This document shows positions 37,260 to 46,374 of a DNA stretch of 64,000 nucleotides, piece by piece (position 1 is the first letter of the stretch; every line of letters begins with the position of its first letter). A program made the translations under genes and the position numbers. The DNA is from JACCZH01 sp963729445 (GTDB taxonomy: Bacteria; Chloroflexota; Chloroflexia; Thermomicrobiales; CFX8): assembly GCA_963729445.1 (NCBI GenBank), contig CAVSNU010000002.1:806001-870000 (forward strand), written 5' to 3'. The notes under the pieces were generated by a model. The model saw only the letters and a list, made by a program, of their open reading frames with translations. It had not been told where the DNA came from and did not search any database.

Positions 37260-37739
37260 TTAGTCTGGGGCGGAAGGCTCGGGCAGGCGGTAGTCCCAGG
37301 ATGGCTTGTAGAAGGTGGGGGCGACGAGGATACGAAAGTTGCGGATACCCTCAATCGGGGCAACGCGCTCGGAGACAAACTCCGCGACGTCGTTGTTGGT
37401 CGAGAGCACGATCTGGCCTAAGAGGTCGTAATCTCCGGTCGTCATCGCCAGCCAGTAGAACTCATCCATGCTGGCGAGCTTGGCGGATACCTCTTTGAGG
37501 CGGGTCAGCTCGACCGAGATGCCCACAAAAGCGATCATGGTATAGCCCAGCTCAGGCCATCCGGGGACCGTCATGGGCCGAACCACGTTACAGGCAAATA
37601 ATCGTTCAACGCGGCGACGAACCGTCGCGGGAGACATGCCTGTCCTGGTCGCCAGATCCTGGTAACTGGCCCGGGCATCCTCCTGAAGAGCACGGATCAG
37701 GCTCCTGTCGTGCTCATCGAGATTATTGACTGCATTCAT
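37260..37739 (-). CDS. Lrp/AsnC-family transcriptional regulator
   Basis: 159 residues from ATG 37739. The N-terminal helix-turn-helix is LDEHDRSLIRALQEDARASY, QDLATRTGMSPATVRRRVER. The C-terminal RAM/ligand domain follows, with GYTMIAFVGISVELTRLKEV, FYWLAMTTGDYDLLGQIVLS and FRILVAPTFYKPSW. These regulators are octameric or dimeric and usually respond to amino acids or their breakdown products. Its place upstream of the importer-hydantoinase operon (same strand) and divergent from the deacetylase-type gene makes both plausible targets. Confidence 0.93.
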   Translation of the reverse strand: MNAVNNLDEHDRSLIRALQEDARASYQDLATRTGMSPATVRRRVERLFACNVVRPMTVPGWPELGYTMIAFVGISVELTRLKEVSAKLASMDEFYWLAMTTGDYDLLGQIVLSTNNDVAEFVSERVAPIEGIRNFRILVAPTFYKPSWDYRLPEPSAPD

Positions 37740-38211
37740 CGCTATCCAGCACTTTCATGACCCCAACACACGCGAGTCAACGCCTCTGCTTCAGTTCTCG
37801 ATTATCCAACTCCGGCAAGGCGCGCGGGAGCCCGAGCAACAACAGGCGGCCCGAAGCATACGCCGCGTCGCCAAGCACGAAGAGCTGGGCCGAGGACGTA
37901 GCGACAAATAGGTCAGCTACCTTCTCGCGTATGCGCTAACGGCGGGAGAGTCACGCAATCCCGTGCATCAGCCGCATCGCCATGTCTCTCTACTGGCGTG
38001 GTCTGTAGAACGACATCAAATTCACCAGTAACGCCCACTGCACGCTACTGCCTTGCTTGGACGCGCCTAATGTACGGGCGCGCCCAACCGTTTGTCAAAT
38101 GTGGTCAGGCAATCCGTCTGTCCACGGCTGCCTCACAGGCATGCACATTGTGCGCCTCGCATCGTATGATGGCACGATTTGGAAACTGGAGAAACCGAAG
38201 AAAGAGGGAAG
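37740..38211. other. 472-base intergenic region between divergent genes
   Basis: It separates the leftward Lrp gene from the rightward deacetylase-type gene. I see no gene or RNA with recognisable features; promoters for both directions should be here. Confidence 0.4.
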
Positions 38212-39078
38212 ATGGCAGCAACTGAACAGCCCCGGGCGACGGTGTGTCTCACCTTCGATTTCGACGCCATATCGTTGTGGATCGGTCCTTTCGGCGCCAC
38301 CTCACCGAGCATGATCTCCCGGGGAGAGTTCGGCGTGATCGGCGTCGAGCGCATTTTGAAGCTCCTCGACCAGCGCCAGATTCCCGCAACGTTTTTCATC
38401 ACCGGGCACACGGCTGACACCTACCCGGACGCAGTCAAGGCAATCGTGGCCGCCGGTCACGAAGTCGGCCATCACGGATACCTGCATGAGAACCCGGTCA
38501 AGCTAGAGCGTGCCGAGGAGCAGCGCGTCCTCGAGCGCGGCCTTGAGGCACTCGAAAACGCCGGGGCAACGCGACCGATAGGCTACCGCTCCCCGGCCTG
38601 GGACAACAGCCCGAACACCATCGAGCTGCTGCTTGAGTACGGCTTCCGGTACGAGAGCTCCCTGATGGGCAAGGATTTCGAGACATACTGGTGTCGCACC
38701 GGGGACGTGATCCGTAAGGATGGTCCCTACGAATTCGGCCCGGAAGTTGACCTGGTCGAGATACCGGTCACCTGGATCCTCGACGACTTTCCGCACTTCG
38801 AATACCTGTCGGTCGGTGGCCGCGTCAACCCGGGACTGTCAGCCCCATCGAAGGTTGAGGAGATCTGGCGCGGGGACTTCGACTACATGTATCGCGAGAT
38901 CGAAGGCGGCGTCTACACCCTGACCATGCATCCCCAGGTGATTGGCCGCGGACATCGCATGCTGATGCTCGAGCGGCTCATCGATTATTTCAGCCAGCAC
39001 GACGATGTCAGGTTTGCGGCGCTCTCGACCGTTGCCGATGACTTCCGTGCGTGCCACCCCCGCGAGAACGAAGGATGA
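38212..39078 (+). CDS. Polysaccharide deacetylase-family (NodB/PuuE-type) hydrolase
   Basis: 288 residues from ATG 38212, preceded by GAGGGAAG. NodB motifs: the metal Asp pair in VCLTFDFDAISLW, FFITGHTADTYPDAVK, the H-x4-H pair in EVGHHGYLHENP, and RSPAWDNS. HPQVIGRGHRMLMLE near the end carries the last His. There is no signal peptide. The subgroup with the TFDFDA start and a long C-terminal region resembles cytoplasmic members such as PuuE allantoinase more than chitin deacetylases. Given hydantoin-type genes nearby, a C-N hydrolase acting on a small amide is a fair guess, not shown. Confidence 0.85.
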   Translation: MAATEQPRATVCLTFDFDAISLWIGPFGATSPSMISRGEFGVIGVERILKLLDQRQIPATFFITGHTADTYPDAVKAIVAAGHEVGHHGYLHENPVKLERAEEQRVLERGLEALENAGATRPIGYRSPAWDNSPNTIELLLEYGFRYESSLMGKDFETYWCRTGDVIRKDGPYEFGPEVDLVEIPVTWILDDFPHFEYLSVGGRVNPGLSAPSKVEEIWRGDFDYMYREIEGGVYTLTMHPQVIGRGHRMLMLERLIDYFSQHDDVRFAALSTVADDFRACHPRENEG

Positions 39079-39244
39079 AGACGGCATGGGTAGTGCGGGT
39101 TTGAGCACGGCCGGTGATTCAGGCTTCGCTACAGCGATCGCATTCACCCGATCGGCGCGAATGCTCGCGGCCGGCGTGATCAACTTGCGCGAAATGTACT
39201 ACTATCAACGCGCCTGATTGTTGTACGAGGGAGGAATGCCTAGT

Positions 39245-42200
39245 ATGGATCCTGACGTCTATGGGTCGCTCAAGTGGCGAAATATTGGTCCGCACCGGGG
39301 CGGCAGAGTCGTCGCCGTAGCCGGAGACCCGGTAGCGCCGGCAACGTTCTACTTCGGAGCCTGCGCTGGAGGCGTCTGGAAGACCGATGATGCCGGCGCG
39401 CACTGGTACAACGTCTCGGATGGCTTTTTCAACACGTCGGCCGTTGGCGCGATCGCCGTCTCGGCCAGTGACCCCAACGTGATCTACGTTGGAACCGGCG
39501 AGGCCTCGATTCGCAGTAACGTCTCAAACGGTGACGGCGTCTACAAGTCGACCGATGGCGGCCAGACCTGGCGCAATGTCGGCCTCGAAGATACCCGCCA
39601 CATTAGCCGGATCAGGATTCACCCGGACAACCCGGATCTGGTCTATGTTGCCGCGCTGGGCCACGCCTGGGGCCGCAACGAGCAGCGCGGCGTCTTCCGC
39701 TCGACCGACGGCGGCGAGTCCTGGGAGAAGGTGCTCTACAAGAGTGACGGCGCCGGCGCCATCGACCTCTCGATGGACCAGACCAACCCGCGCATCCTTT
39801 ACTCCGCCATCTGGCAAGTGCAGCGCTACCCGTGGTCGATCGAGAGCGGCGGCGAGGAGAGCGGCATCTGGAAGTCCACCGATGGCGGCGACACCTGGAG
39901 CGAGCTGACCGGTAAGCCCGGTCTTCCAGGCGAACCTGTGCTCGGCAAAATCGGCATCACTGCCTCACCAGCCCGGCCCGGCAGGGTCTGGGCGCTCATC
40001 GAGGCGGACAAGGGCGGGCTCTACCGCTCGGACGATGGTGGCGAAAACTGGGAGTACGTCAGCGACGACAACGCGCTGCGCACACGCCCGTGGTACTACA
40101 CCCACGTCTACGCCGACCCGGCCAACGCCGACACCGTCTGGGTTATGGATCAACAGTTCTCGAAGTCGATCGACGGCGGCAAGACGTTCTTCCAGATCCC
40201 GACGCCGCACGGTGACAACCATGACATCTGGATCGATCCCAACAACCCCGACCGCATTATCGAGGGCAACGACGGCGGTGCCGTCATCAGTTTCAACCGC
40301 GGCAAGTCGTGGTCAACGATCATGAACCAGCCGACCGCGCAGTTCTATCATGTGACCGTCGACAACCAGGTTCCCTACAACGTCTACGGCTCGCAGCAGG
40401 ACAACACGGCGATGCGGGTTCCGAGCATCGGCTTCAACGGCTCGATCAACTGGACCAACTACCAGGTGCCGGGCGGCGGCGAGAGCGGCCACATCGCGGT
40501 CAAGCCAACAGCCCCGTACACCGTCTATGGCGGCTCAGTTGGGAGCGGGCTCGGTCACGGCCGTTTCCGCGCCTGGTACCCGGAGACAGACCAGACGCGC
40601 AACATCACCGTCTGGCCGGAGTTCTACGGCTTCAGCTCGCCGACCAAGATTCACAAGTACCGCTTCCAGTGGACGTTCCCGGTGGAGGTGTCCCCACACG
40701 ACCCGGAGAAGCTCTACGCCTGCTCCAACTTCGTGCACGTCTCCTACGACGAGGGCGGAAGCTGGGACGTCATCAGCGGCGACCTGACCCGCAATGACCC
40801 GGCCCACCAGGAGCTCTCGGGTGGTCCAATCTCGTCAGAGAACGTCGGCGCAGAGGCATACGGAACGATCTTCGCCTTCAAGGAATCGCCGCACGAAGAG
40901 GGCGTCATGTACGCAGGCTCAGACGACGGCCTGATCCATGTCTCGAAGGACGGCGGCAAGAACTGGGAGAACATCACTCCCTCCGAGGACGTGCTGCCGA
41001 ACCCGGCCAAGAACCCGGCGCGCATCAGCGTCATCGATGTCTCGCCGCATAACGCCGCCAAAGTTTATGTCGCGGCCAACCGCTACCAGCACGACGACAC
41101 CACACCGTACCTGCTGAAGAGCGAGGACTACGGCAAGACCTGGCAGCGCATTACCAACGGCATTCCGGAGCACGACTTCACCCGCACGATCCGCGAGGAC
41201 ACGACGAAGCCCGGCATTCTCTATGCCGGAACCGAGACCGGTGTCTACTTCTCGCTGGACGACGGCGCGAACTGGACCCGCCTGCAGTCCAACCTGCCGG
41301 TGGTCCCAATCCACGATCTGGTGGTGAAGGACAACGATCTGGTCGTCGCCAGCCACGGCCGCTCGTTCTGGATTCTCGACGACATCACCCCGCTGCACCA
41401 GCTGCAGGACAACCAGGTCGAGAATGTGCACCTGTTCAAGCCGCGCGATACCGTGCGCTACCGCATCAATGCGGGCTACGGACAGGAACCTTCGCTGGAC
41501 TACGCCGGCTACCGTGGGTCCGGACCGGTCACCGTTGACTCGCGGCAGGTGCGCGGCGCTGACGGTGAGGTGCAGACACAGCTCCTCAACGCCGGCGAGA
41601 ATCCGCCGGACGGTGTCATTATCCACTTCTATCTGGCCGAGAAGCCGGAGGGAGAGGTTAAGGTCACCATCAAGGACAACACCGGCAACGTCGTGCGCAC
41701 CTTCTCTACATCGGGCGACGACGAGAACAAGCTCAAGGTCAAGGCCGGCGCAAACCGCCTGATCTGGAACATGAAGGCGGATGGCCCCACCCCGCGTGAG
41801 GCGGACGCCAACTTGCCGGCACGCCGGCGCATGATGTTGGCCGGAGCTGCCCCGAAGGTGGTCTCGGGCGACTACAGCGTCGAGCTGAAGACCGGAGAAG
41901 TGAAGCAGTCACACACGTTCTCGATCCTGCCGGACTCGCGCTTGCCGATCTCGGGCGACGATCTCAAGGCACAGTACGACCTCAAGGTCGCCATCCGAGA
42001 CTCGATCTCCCGCGCGAACGAAGCGCTCAACACGCTGGATCAGATTCGCAAGCAGGCCAACGACTGGGCCGCCCGGGCGAACAACGAAGAGATCACGAAG
42101 GCAGCCGAGGCGCTGTCCGAGAAGATCACGCTCCGCGAAGATCAGCTGCGGACATCGGACCGCGTGACCGTCAAGGGCGGTGAGAACGGCTTGCGAGAGA

Positions 42201-42430
42201 AGCTCGCTGTCCTCTCGCTGGCGATCGACGAGTCGGACCACGCTCCGACCGCCCAGGCGCAAGAGGTCTTCGGGAATCTCTCCGAAGACGTGATCTCGGC
42301 GCACCACGCGGTCCAGCAGATCGTCAACGACGACGTCGCTGCCTTCACCGCAAAACTCAAGGCGGCAGGTGTCCCGTTGATCGGCACGACGCCGGTCAAA
42401 GCTGAGGAGCGCGTGCCCGCAGACGACTAA
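39245..42430 (+). CDS. Sortilin/VPS10-like multi-bladed beta-propeller protein
   Basis: 1061 residues from ATG 39245, with GAGGGAGG ten bases upstream; the ATG at 39236 is too close to it. The N-terminal 700 residues repeat the BNR/Asp-box pattern: GVWKTDDAGAHW, GVYKSTDGGQTW, GVFRSTDGGESW, GIWKSTDGGDTW, GLYRSDDGGENW, LIHVSKDGGKNW and VYFSLDDGANWTRL. Then a beta-rich stretch (VKVTIKDNTGNVVRTF) and a helical C-terminus follow. The family occurs in many bacteria and archaea, is often called glycosyl hydrolase, and has no proven activity. No export signal is seen, which is unusual for the group. The role is unknown. Confidence 0.85.
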   Translation: MDPDVYGSLKWRNIGPHRGGRVVAVAGDPVAPATFYFGACAGGVWKTDDAGAHWYNVSDGFFNTSAVGAIAVSASDPNVIYVGTGEASIRSNVSNGDGVYKSTDGGQTWRNVGLEDTRHISRIRIHPDNPDLVYVAALGHAWGRNEQRGVFRSTDGGESWEKVLYKSDGAGAIDLSMDQTNPRILYSAIWQVQRYPWSIESGGEESGIWKSTDGGDTWSELTGKPGLPGEPVLGKIGITASPARPGRVWALIEADKGGLYRSDDGGENWEYVSDDNALRTRPWYYTHVYADPANADTVWVMDQQFSKSIDGGKTFFQIPTPHGDNHDIWIDPNNPDRIIEGNDGGAVISFNRGKSWSTIMNQPTAQFYHVTVDNQVPYNVYGSQQDNTAMRVPSIGFNGSINWTNYQVPGGGESGHIAVKPTAPYTVYGGSVGSGLGHGRFRAWYPETDQTRNITVWPEFYGFSSPTKIHKYRFQWTFPVEVSPHDPEKLYACSNFVHVSYDEGGSWDVISGDLTRNDPAHQELSGGPISSENVGAEAYGTIFAFKESPHEEGVMYAGSDDGLIHVSKDGGKNWENITPSEDVLPNPAKNPARISVIDVSPHNAAKVYVAANRYQHDDTTPYLLKSEDYGKTWQRITNGIPEHDFTRTIREDTTKPGILYAGTETGVYFSLDDGANWTRLQSNLPVVPIHDLVVKDNDLVVASHGRSFWILDDITPLHQLQDNQVENVHLFKPRDTVRYRINAGYGQEPSLDYAGYRGSGPVTVDSRQVRGADGEVQTQLLNAGENPPDGVIIHFYLAEKPEGEVKVTIKDNTGNVVRTFSTSGDDENKLKVKAGANRLIWNMKADGPTPREADANLPARRRMMLAGAAPKVVSGDYSVELKTGEVKQSHTFSILPDSRLPISGDDLKAQYDLKVAIRDSISRANEALNTLDQIRKQANDWAARANNEEITKAAEALSEKITLREDQLRTSDRVTVKGGENGLREKLAVLSLAIDESDHAPTAQAQEVFGNLSEDVISAHHAVQQIVNDDVAAFTAKLKAAGVPLIGTTPVKAEERVPADD

Positions 42431-42455
42431 AGCAATCCAGGAAGCAACGGCAGAC

Positions 42456-42490
42456 GGCCGCCTGGTGTCCTCCCCGGACACCAGGCGGCC
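42456..42490. terminator. Stem-loop after the propeller gene
   Basis: A perfect 15-base stem (GGCCGCCTGGTGTCC with its complement) encloses TCCCC. It lies 26 bases after the propeller stop and 27 bases before the cupin start. There is no T tract, so it may be partial or act on mRNA stability. Confidence 0.65.
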
Positions 42491-42517
42491 ACGCGGGCAG
42501 CGCACGAGGAGGGATCA

Positions 42518-42871
42518 GTGAAATACTTCCGCATCTATTCCGATCCACACGGCGAGAGCCATTTCGAGGATGTCGACATCGCGCTCGATGAGCATTCCGG
42601 CGGCTCCGACATCTCGACGCTCTACCCGGCGACCGGGGTGATCTTCCGGCGCAGCCCGGCCGACCAGCTCCTCGACTGGCACCCCGCCCCACGTCGCCAG
42701 TTCGTGATCACGCTGTCCGGCGAAGCAGAGGTTGAAGCGAGCGACGGCGAGGTTCGTCGGATCGGCCCAGGCACGATCATGCTGGCCGAGGACGTCACCG
42801 GCAAAGGGCACATCACGCGCGGTGTCGGCACCCAGGAGCGCGTCTCGCTCTTCATCCCGCTCCCTGAGTGA
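42518..42871 (+). CDS. Small cupin-fold protein
   Basis: 117 residues from GTG 42518 with GAGGAGGG upstream. The cupin core is visible in WHPAPRRQFVITLSGEAEVE, GEVRRIGPGTIMLAEDVTGK and GHITRGVGTQERV. The first motif has H54 region (DWHPAPRRQF) and the second H in KGHITR, enough for a metal site but not diagnostic of activity. Many such proteins are small-molecule isomerases or sensors. It may be cotranscribed with the preceding gene through the stem-loop. Confidence 0.75.
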   Translation: MKYFRIYSDPHGESHFEDVDIALDEHSGGSDISTLYPATGVIFRRSPADQLLDWHPAPRRQFVITLSGEAEVEASDGEVRRIGPGTIMLAEDVTGKGHITRGVGTQERVSLFIPLPE

Positions 42872-43166
42872 ACCCCCGTTGGGATCAACGCAAGGAAAAG
42901 GGGAAGCGTTCGGGTCGAGAACGGTGCTTTAGTCATCCCGACGGAAGGAAGGATCTCTACCCCGGCTTCCCGAGGTGTTCGGGTCGAGAAGGGTGTTTTT
43001 TAGTCATCCTGACGTAAGGAAGGATCTCTGGTTGAACCCCTCGTAGGCAAGAGCAGAGATCGATTCGACTGCGCTCAATACTCGACCACGATGCTGGTGC
43101 AACCCCCTCGGGGAGGAGGTCGCCTGTGGACCAGTACTGAGCTTGATCGTCATCCTGCGTTTGATC

Positions 43167-43246
43167 GTCATCCTGACGCAAGGAAGGATCTCTTGCCTGA
43201 TTGCCGAGGCGTTTGACGCAGAGATCCTTCCTTGCGTCAGGATGAC
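43167..43246. repeat. Perfect 27-base inverted repeat
   Basis: Arm 43167-43193 is exactly complementary to 43220-43246 across a 26-base spacer. The arms begin GTCATCCTGACGCAAGGAAG. A palindromic repetitive element is the simplest reading. Confidence 0.9.
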
Positions 43247-43291
43247 TAACAGGCACCGGATGATCACCAGAGGGGTACGCTCCGGGGTTCC

Positions 43292-43363
43292 GTAGGGGAG
43301 GAGCTCGTCTCCTCCCGCGTCGAGCGGATGGGGGTTTCGGGAGGAGACGAGCTCCTCCCCTAC
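43292..43363. repeat. Perfect 26-base inverted repeat
   Basis: Arm 43292-43317 (begins GTAGGGGAGGAGCTCGTCTC) is exactly complementary to 43338-43363 across a 20-base spacer. It belongs to a different sequence family from the element at 43167. Confidence 0.9.
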
Positions 43364-43631
43364 CCGGGTGACACCATCATCGTGGTCGAGTACTCAGGAT
43401 GACTAATAGGCGCAGGATGCTGGTGTCATCGCCGACCGACAGGCGCAACCCCGGAGCGTGACAACGCCCCTGCGGTCGAGTACTCAGGATGACGAACGAC
43501 CTGCTCGGGCAAAACCATCGCACCGCTCGCGCCGGGGTAGACCCCTTCGGGCGCACTCGCGAGCCAGATGGAACATCTGCTACCGTACACGCGATCTGAC
43601 CAATCACCATGATGGGAAAGGAGACCGAACC

Positions 43632-44378
43632 ATGTGCCACGATGACGCGTCTCGACCACCCGTTCCACCGGGCAACGGCGGTAGCGTGGCGTCTGAAGGG
43701 GATCTCACCCTGCGGGCGAGCGACGGCAACGAATTCATGGCGTACGCGGCGCGGGCCGCGCAACCATCCGGAGCCGGCATGGTGATCCTCCCGGACGTGC
43801 GGGGCCTGCACGAGTTCTACAAAGAGCTGGCGCGGCGCTTCGCTGAAGTCGGGATTGACGCCATCGCCATCGACTACTTCGGCCGCACGGCGGGCATGGG
43901 TTCGCGCGACGAGTCGTTTGAATACCGGCCCCACGTGGATCAAACCACCCCGGAAGGCGTCGATGTCGACACCGCCGCCGCGGTTGACTACCTGCGTTCG
44001 GAACAGGGTGGCAACGTAGAGCACGTCTTCACCACTGGCTTCTGTTTCGGTGGTGGGAACTCCTGGCGGCAATCCGCCTCACAACCGGGCCTCGCGGGCG
44101 CCATCGGCTTCTATGGCGTGCCGGCGCGCATCCAGGAAGCCGTCCCGAAGATGCAGTCGCCACTGCTGATGCTCGTTGCCGGGGAGGACTTCACGCCGCT
44201 CTCGGAATTCGAGTCGTTCGCTCGACAGCTTAACGATGCCGGCGTGCCGCACCGTATGGTCGTCTACGACGGAGCTCCGCACTCGTTCTTCGACCGCACC
44301 TTCTCCGAGCACCAGTCCGCGTGCGAGGACGCCTGGCGTCAGGTCCTGAGTTTTGTGGAATCGCCACCTGCGTCCTGA
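43632..44378 (+). CDS. Dienelactone hydrolase family protein
   Basis: 248 residues from ATG 43632 with AAAGGAG upstream. An alpha/beta hydrolase: GMVILPDVRGLHEFYKELAR, FAEVGIDAIAIDYFGRTAGM, then the nucleophile elbow GFCFGGGNSW with Cys as in true dienelactone hydrolases, the Asp in AGEDFTPLSEFE and His in APHSFFDRTFSEH. It probably hydrolyses a lactone or ester in the cytoplasm. It is followed 29 bases later by the DUF1989 gene, so the two are likely cotranscribed. Confidence 0.93.
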   Translation: MCHDDASRPPVPPGNGGSVASEGDLTLRASDGNEFMAYAARAAQPSGAGMVILPDVRGLHEFYKELARRFAEVGIDAIAIDYFGRTAGMGSRDESFEYRPHVDQTTPEGVDVDTAAAVDYLRSEQGGNVEHVFTTGFCFGGGNSWRQSASQPGLAGAIGFYGVPARIQEAVPKMQSPLLMLVAGEDFTPLSEFESFARQLNDAGVPHRMVVYDGAPHSFFDRTFSEHQSACEDAWRQVLSFVESPPAS

Positions 44379-44407
44379 AAACGAAGCCCGTGAGGAGAGG
44401 AAGTGAG

Positions 44408-45265
44408 ATGACGTCCAATTTGTGGACCTATCTGCCGTCCGAGAGCAATTCGCTCGACATTGACCATGCGTTCTACGCCCGGATCGCCGGCGAAACCGCC
44501 CAACGGGAGCTGGTGGATTCGTTCGTGATCCCGATCCGCTCAGGTCGCGCCTGGCCGGTCATGGCCGGCCAGGTCTGCCGGGTTGTCGTTATTGAGGGAC
44601 CTCAGGTAGCGGACTTCAATGTCTGGAATCTGCACAACCCCCGTGAACGGTTCTGGGCAGCGCGGACGAAACAGCTTGAGGCATCCCATGTGACGGCCGG
44701 CAACCGCCTCTGGTCCTGCCTCCCCTATCTACGACCGATGCTGACGATCACCAACGACACGATCGACTACGGGGTCGATGAGGACGGTGGCCGCTGCCAC
44801 GATCTGCTCGGCACGCGCTGCGACCCGTATGTGAACAAGATTCTCACTGGCGAGGATTTCGATTTCAGCTGCCACTCGAATCTGACACGGGCCGTCCTGC
44901 CCTGGGGCATGAACGAGATGGATGTCCACGACGTGCTCAATATCTTCCAGGTGACCGGGCTGACCGGGGACAGCGACCGCTACTTCATGAAGCCAAGCCC
45001 GGCTCAGCAGGGCGATTTCTTCGAGTTCTTCGCGGAGATCGACGTGCTCTGCGCCATCTCCACCTGTCCCGGTGGTGATCTCTCCATTCCGCTGTGGGGA
45101 CCGGACGCCGCAGACCCGGTATCGGTGTGCCGCCCCCTCGGTATCGAGGTCTATCAGCCGGACGCGCAGCTCCTGAGCGGTTGGACAGCGCCAGACATGG
45201 CCAGGTATGCGGGTAATCACGGCATGTCGATGCCTTCGTTTCAACACAATGGCGGGCAACGCTAA
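44408..45265 (+). CDS. DUF1989 / urea carboxylase-associated family protein
   Basis: 285 residues from ATG 44408 with GAGAGGAAG upstream. Family phrases: GQVCRVVVIEGPQVADFNVW, HNPRERFWAARTKQLEASHV, LTITNDTIDYGVDEDGGRCH, DLLGTRCDPYVN and DFFEFFAEIDVLCAISTCPG. DUF1989 proteins occur beside urea carboxylase, allophanate and guanidine genes; their exact activity was unclear, and conserved Cys, His and Asp residues hint at a metal site. Here no urea carboxylase is adjacent. It supports a general nitrogen-compound catabolism theme. Confidence 0.9.
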   Translation: MTSNLWTYLPSESNSLDIDHAFYARIAGETAQRELVDSFVIPIRSGRAWPVMAGQVCRVVVIEGPQVADFNVWNLHNPRERFWAARTKQLEASHVTAGNRLWSCLPYLRPMLTITNDTIDYGVDEDGGRCHDLLGTRCDPYVNKILTGEDFDFSCHSNLTRAVLPWGMNEMDVHDVLNIFQVTGLTGDSDRYFMKPSPAQQGDFFEFFAEIDVLCAISTCPGGDLSIPLWGPDAADPVSVCRPLGIEVYQPDAQLLSGWTAPDMARYAGNHGMSMPSFQHNGGQR

Positions 45266-45580
45266 CGCTCCGCCCGACGACACGCCAACCAGGCCGGAGC
45301 CCGGCGATCGAGCACTCTCCCCTGTTCGCTACGATCGAGAGCACGCTGCTTATACGTGATTCGTGCGCATGCGGTCGCATGACTGCGTTCGCTATGCGAG
45401 CATCAAGCATAATGATCTAAATGAGCAAAATTGACCACGGATGGCCGCTGATCCTGTATCTTTACGGTAATAGAGAATGTCACCGCGCAGGATGTGCGGG
45501 CTGACGGGTCATGCACCCCCTCAACGCGCCGTGTGGCATGAGTTGCGCCGGTTTGTCGTTTCATCAATGAAGGGGTTAGC
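45266..45580. other. 315-base intergenic region
   Basis: AT-richer centre (45405-45480) with TTGACC at 45431-45436, a possible -35 box for the DUF983 gene. The -10 box is not clear. No gene seen. Confidence 0.35.
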
Positions 45581-46000
45581 ATGCAGGCACCATCCGATAT
45601 TCCTCACCAGATCAGTAAGGCGCACATCCTCCTACGGGGATTGACCAAGCGCTGCCCGCGTTGCGGCGAGCGTAAGATCTTTCAAGGCTGGACGGAGATG
45701 GTGGAGGCCTGCCCGCGCTGTGGTCTGGTTTTCGAGCGTGAAGAAGGCTACTGGGTCGGCGCGGTGGCGATTAACACCGTCGTCACGCTGTTCGGCTTCG
45801 GCTTTATCGTCCTGCTGGTCGCGTATCTCACCTGGCCTGACACGCCGGTGCTGATCCTGGTCACGGCGGGGGTCGTGGGGGGTATCGCCTTCCCCGTCTT
45901 CTTCTATCCCTTCTCGAAAACGATCTGGCTGGCCATGGACCTGGCGTTCTTCAACCCGCAGTTCATGCAGCCAGGAACCGGGTTACACAAGTCTCGTTAA
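45581..46000 (+). CDS. DUF983 membrane protein with zinc-ribbon motif
   Basis: 139 residues from ATG 45581, preceded by GAAGGGG. Two CPRCG motifs 26 residues apart (KRCPRCGERKIFQGWTEMVE and EACPRCGLVFEREEGYW) form a zinc ribbon. Two membrane helices follow (AINTVVTLFGFGFIVLLVAY and VLILVTAGVVGGIAFPVFFY), ending in WLAMDLAFFNP. This matches DUF983, found in many bacteria and sometimes near cytochrome oxidase genes; no function is proven. It appears to be a single-gene unit. Confidence 0.93.
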   Translation: MQAPSDIPHQISKAHILLRGLTKRCPRCGERKIFQGWTEMVEACPRCGLVFEREEGYWVGAVAINTVVTLFGFGFIVLLVAYLTWPDTPVLILVTAGVVGGIAFPVFFYPFSKTIWLAMDLAFFNPQFMQPGTGLHKSR

Positions 46001-46012
46001 GACGAGCAAGGC

Positions 46013-46327
46013 TCATGGGTTATACTCAGTCCATCGACCAGGCCCAACCTGGCCGGTCACGCCCCGGGGTGTTCCACCACCGCCGGGGTTTTCTCTTGCG
46101 CGGATGCGAGCATTGACGGCCGCGAACAGGACCGCTTCCTGCATTTCAACCTGGATCGCCACGCTCCTTCCATCTTCGGCGCGGGGGAAGGCAAGGGCTG
46201 GGCTCCTCTGAACGACCACGGCGTCGTCCAGGCCATCCGGGCAGCGCAACGCTCGCAAATCGACGATCCAGAGGACTTCACCATTCGTGAACGTGCCTGA
46301 GAGATGGAGCGCCATAGTCTCCCGCAA
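46013..46327 (-). CDS. Hypothetical protein, about 100 residues
   Basis: A possible product of 99-104 residues (starts at 46327 or 46312). Its composition is protein-like in the middle: GEVLWIVDLRALRCPDGLDD, AVVVQRSP and VEMQEAVLFAAVNARI alternate hydrophobic and polar residues. I recognise no family. The last third is Gly/Arg/Pro-rich and overlaps a GC-rich hairpin near 46060-46095, so the true 3' end may differ. It could also be noise between convergent units. Confidence 0.35.
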   Translation of the reverse strand: MRETMALHLSGTFTNGEVLWIVDLRALRCPDGLDDAVVVQRSPALAFPRAEDGRSVAIQVEMQEAVLFAAVNARIRARENPGGGGTPRGVTGQVGPGRWTEYNP

Positions 46328-46374
46328 AGCGTTCCAGCCACATAAGCGTTCGTCCGTACGATCAGACGATTACT

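Larger units (their letters stand above)
42872..43631. repeat. 760-base repeat-rich intergenic region
   Basis: It contains at least four copies of a unit around GTCATCCTGACG-AAGGAAGGATCTCT (about 42932, 43003, 43167 and inverted at 43220), shorter copies of ACTCAGGATGAC near 43393 and 43483, and two very long perfect inverted repeats listed separately. No gene is visible. Units of this kind are scattered intergenic repeats, not a CRISPR array. Confidence 0.8.

Noticed and set aside
42930..43500. Possible CRISPR array
   Set aside because: Repeat units are irregularly spaced, in both orientations, imperfect, and there are no uniform spacers or cas genes.
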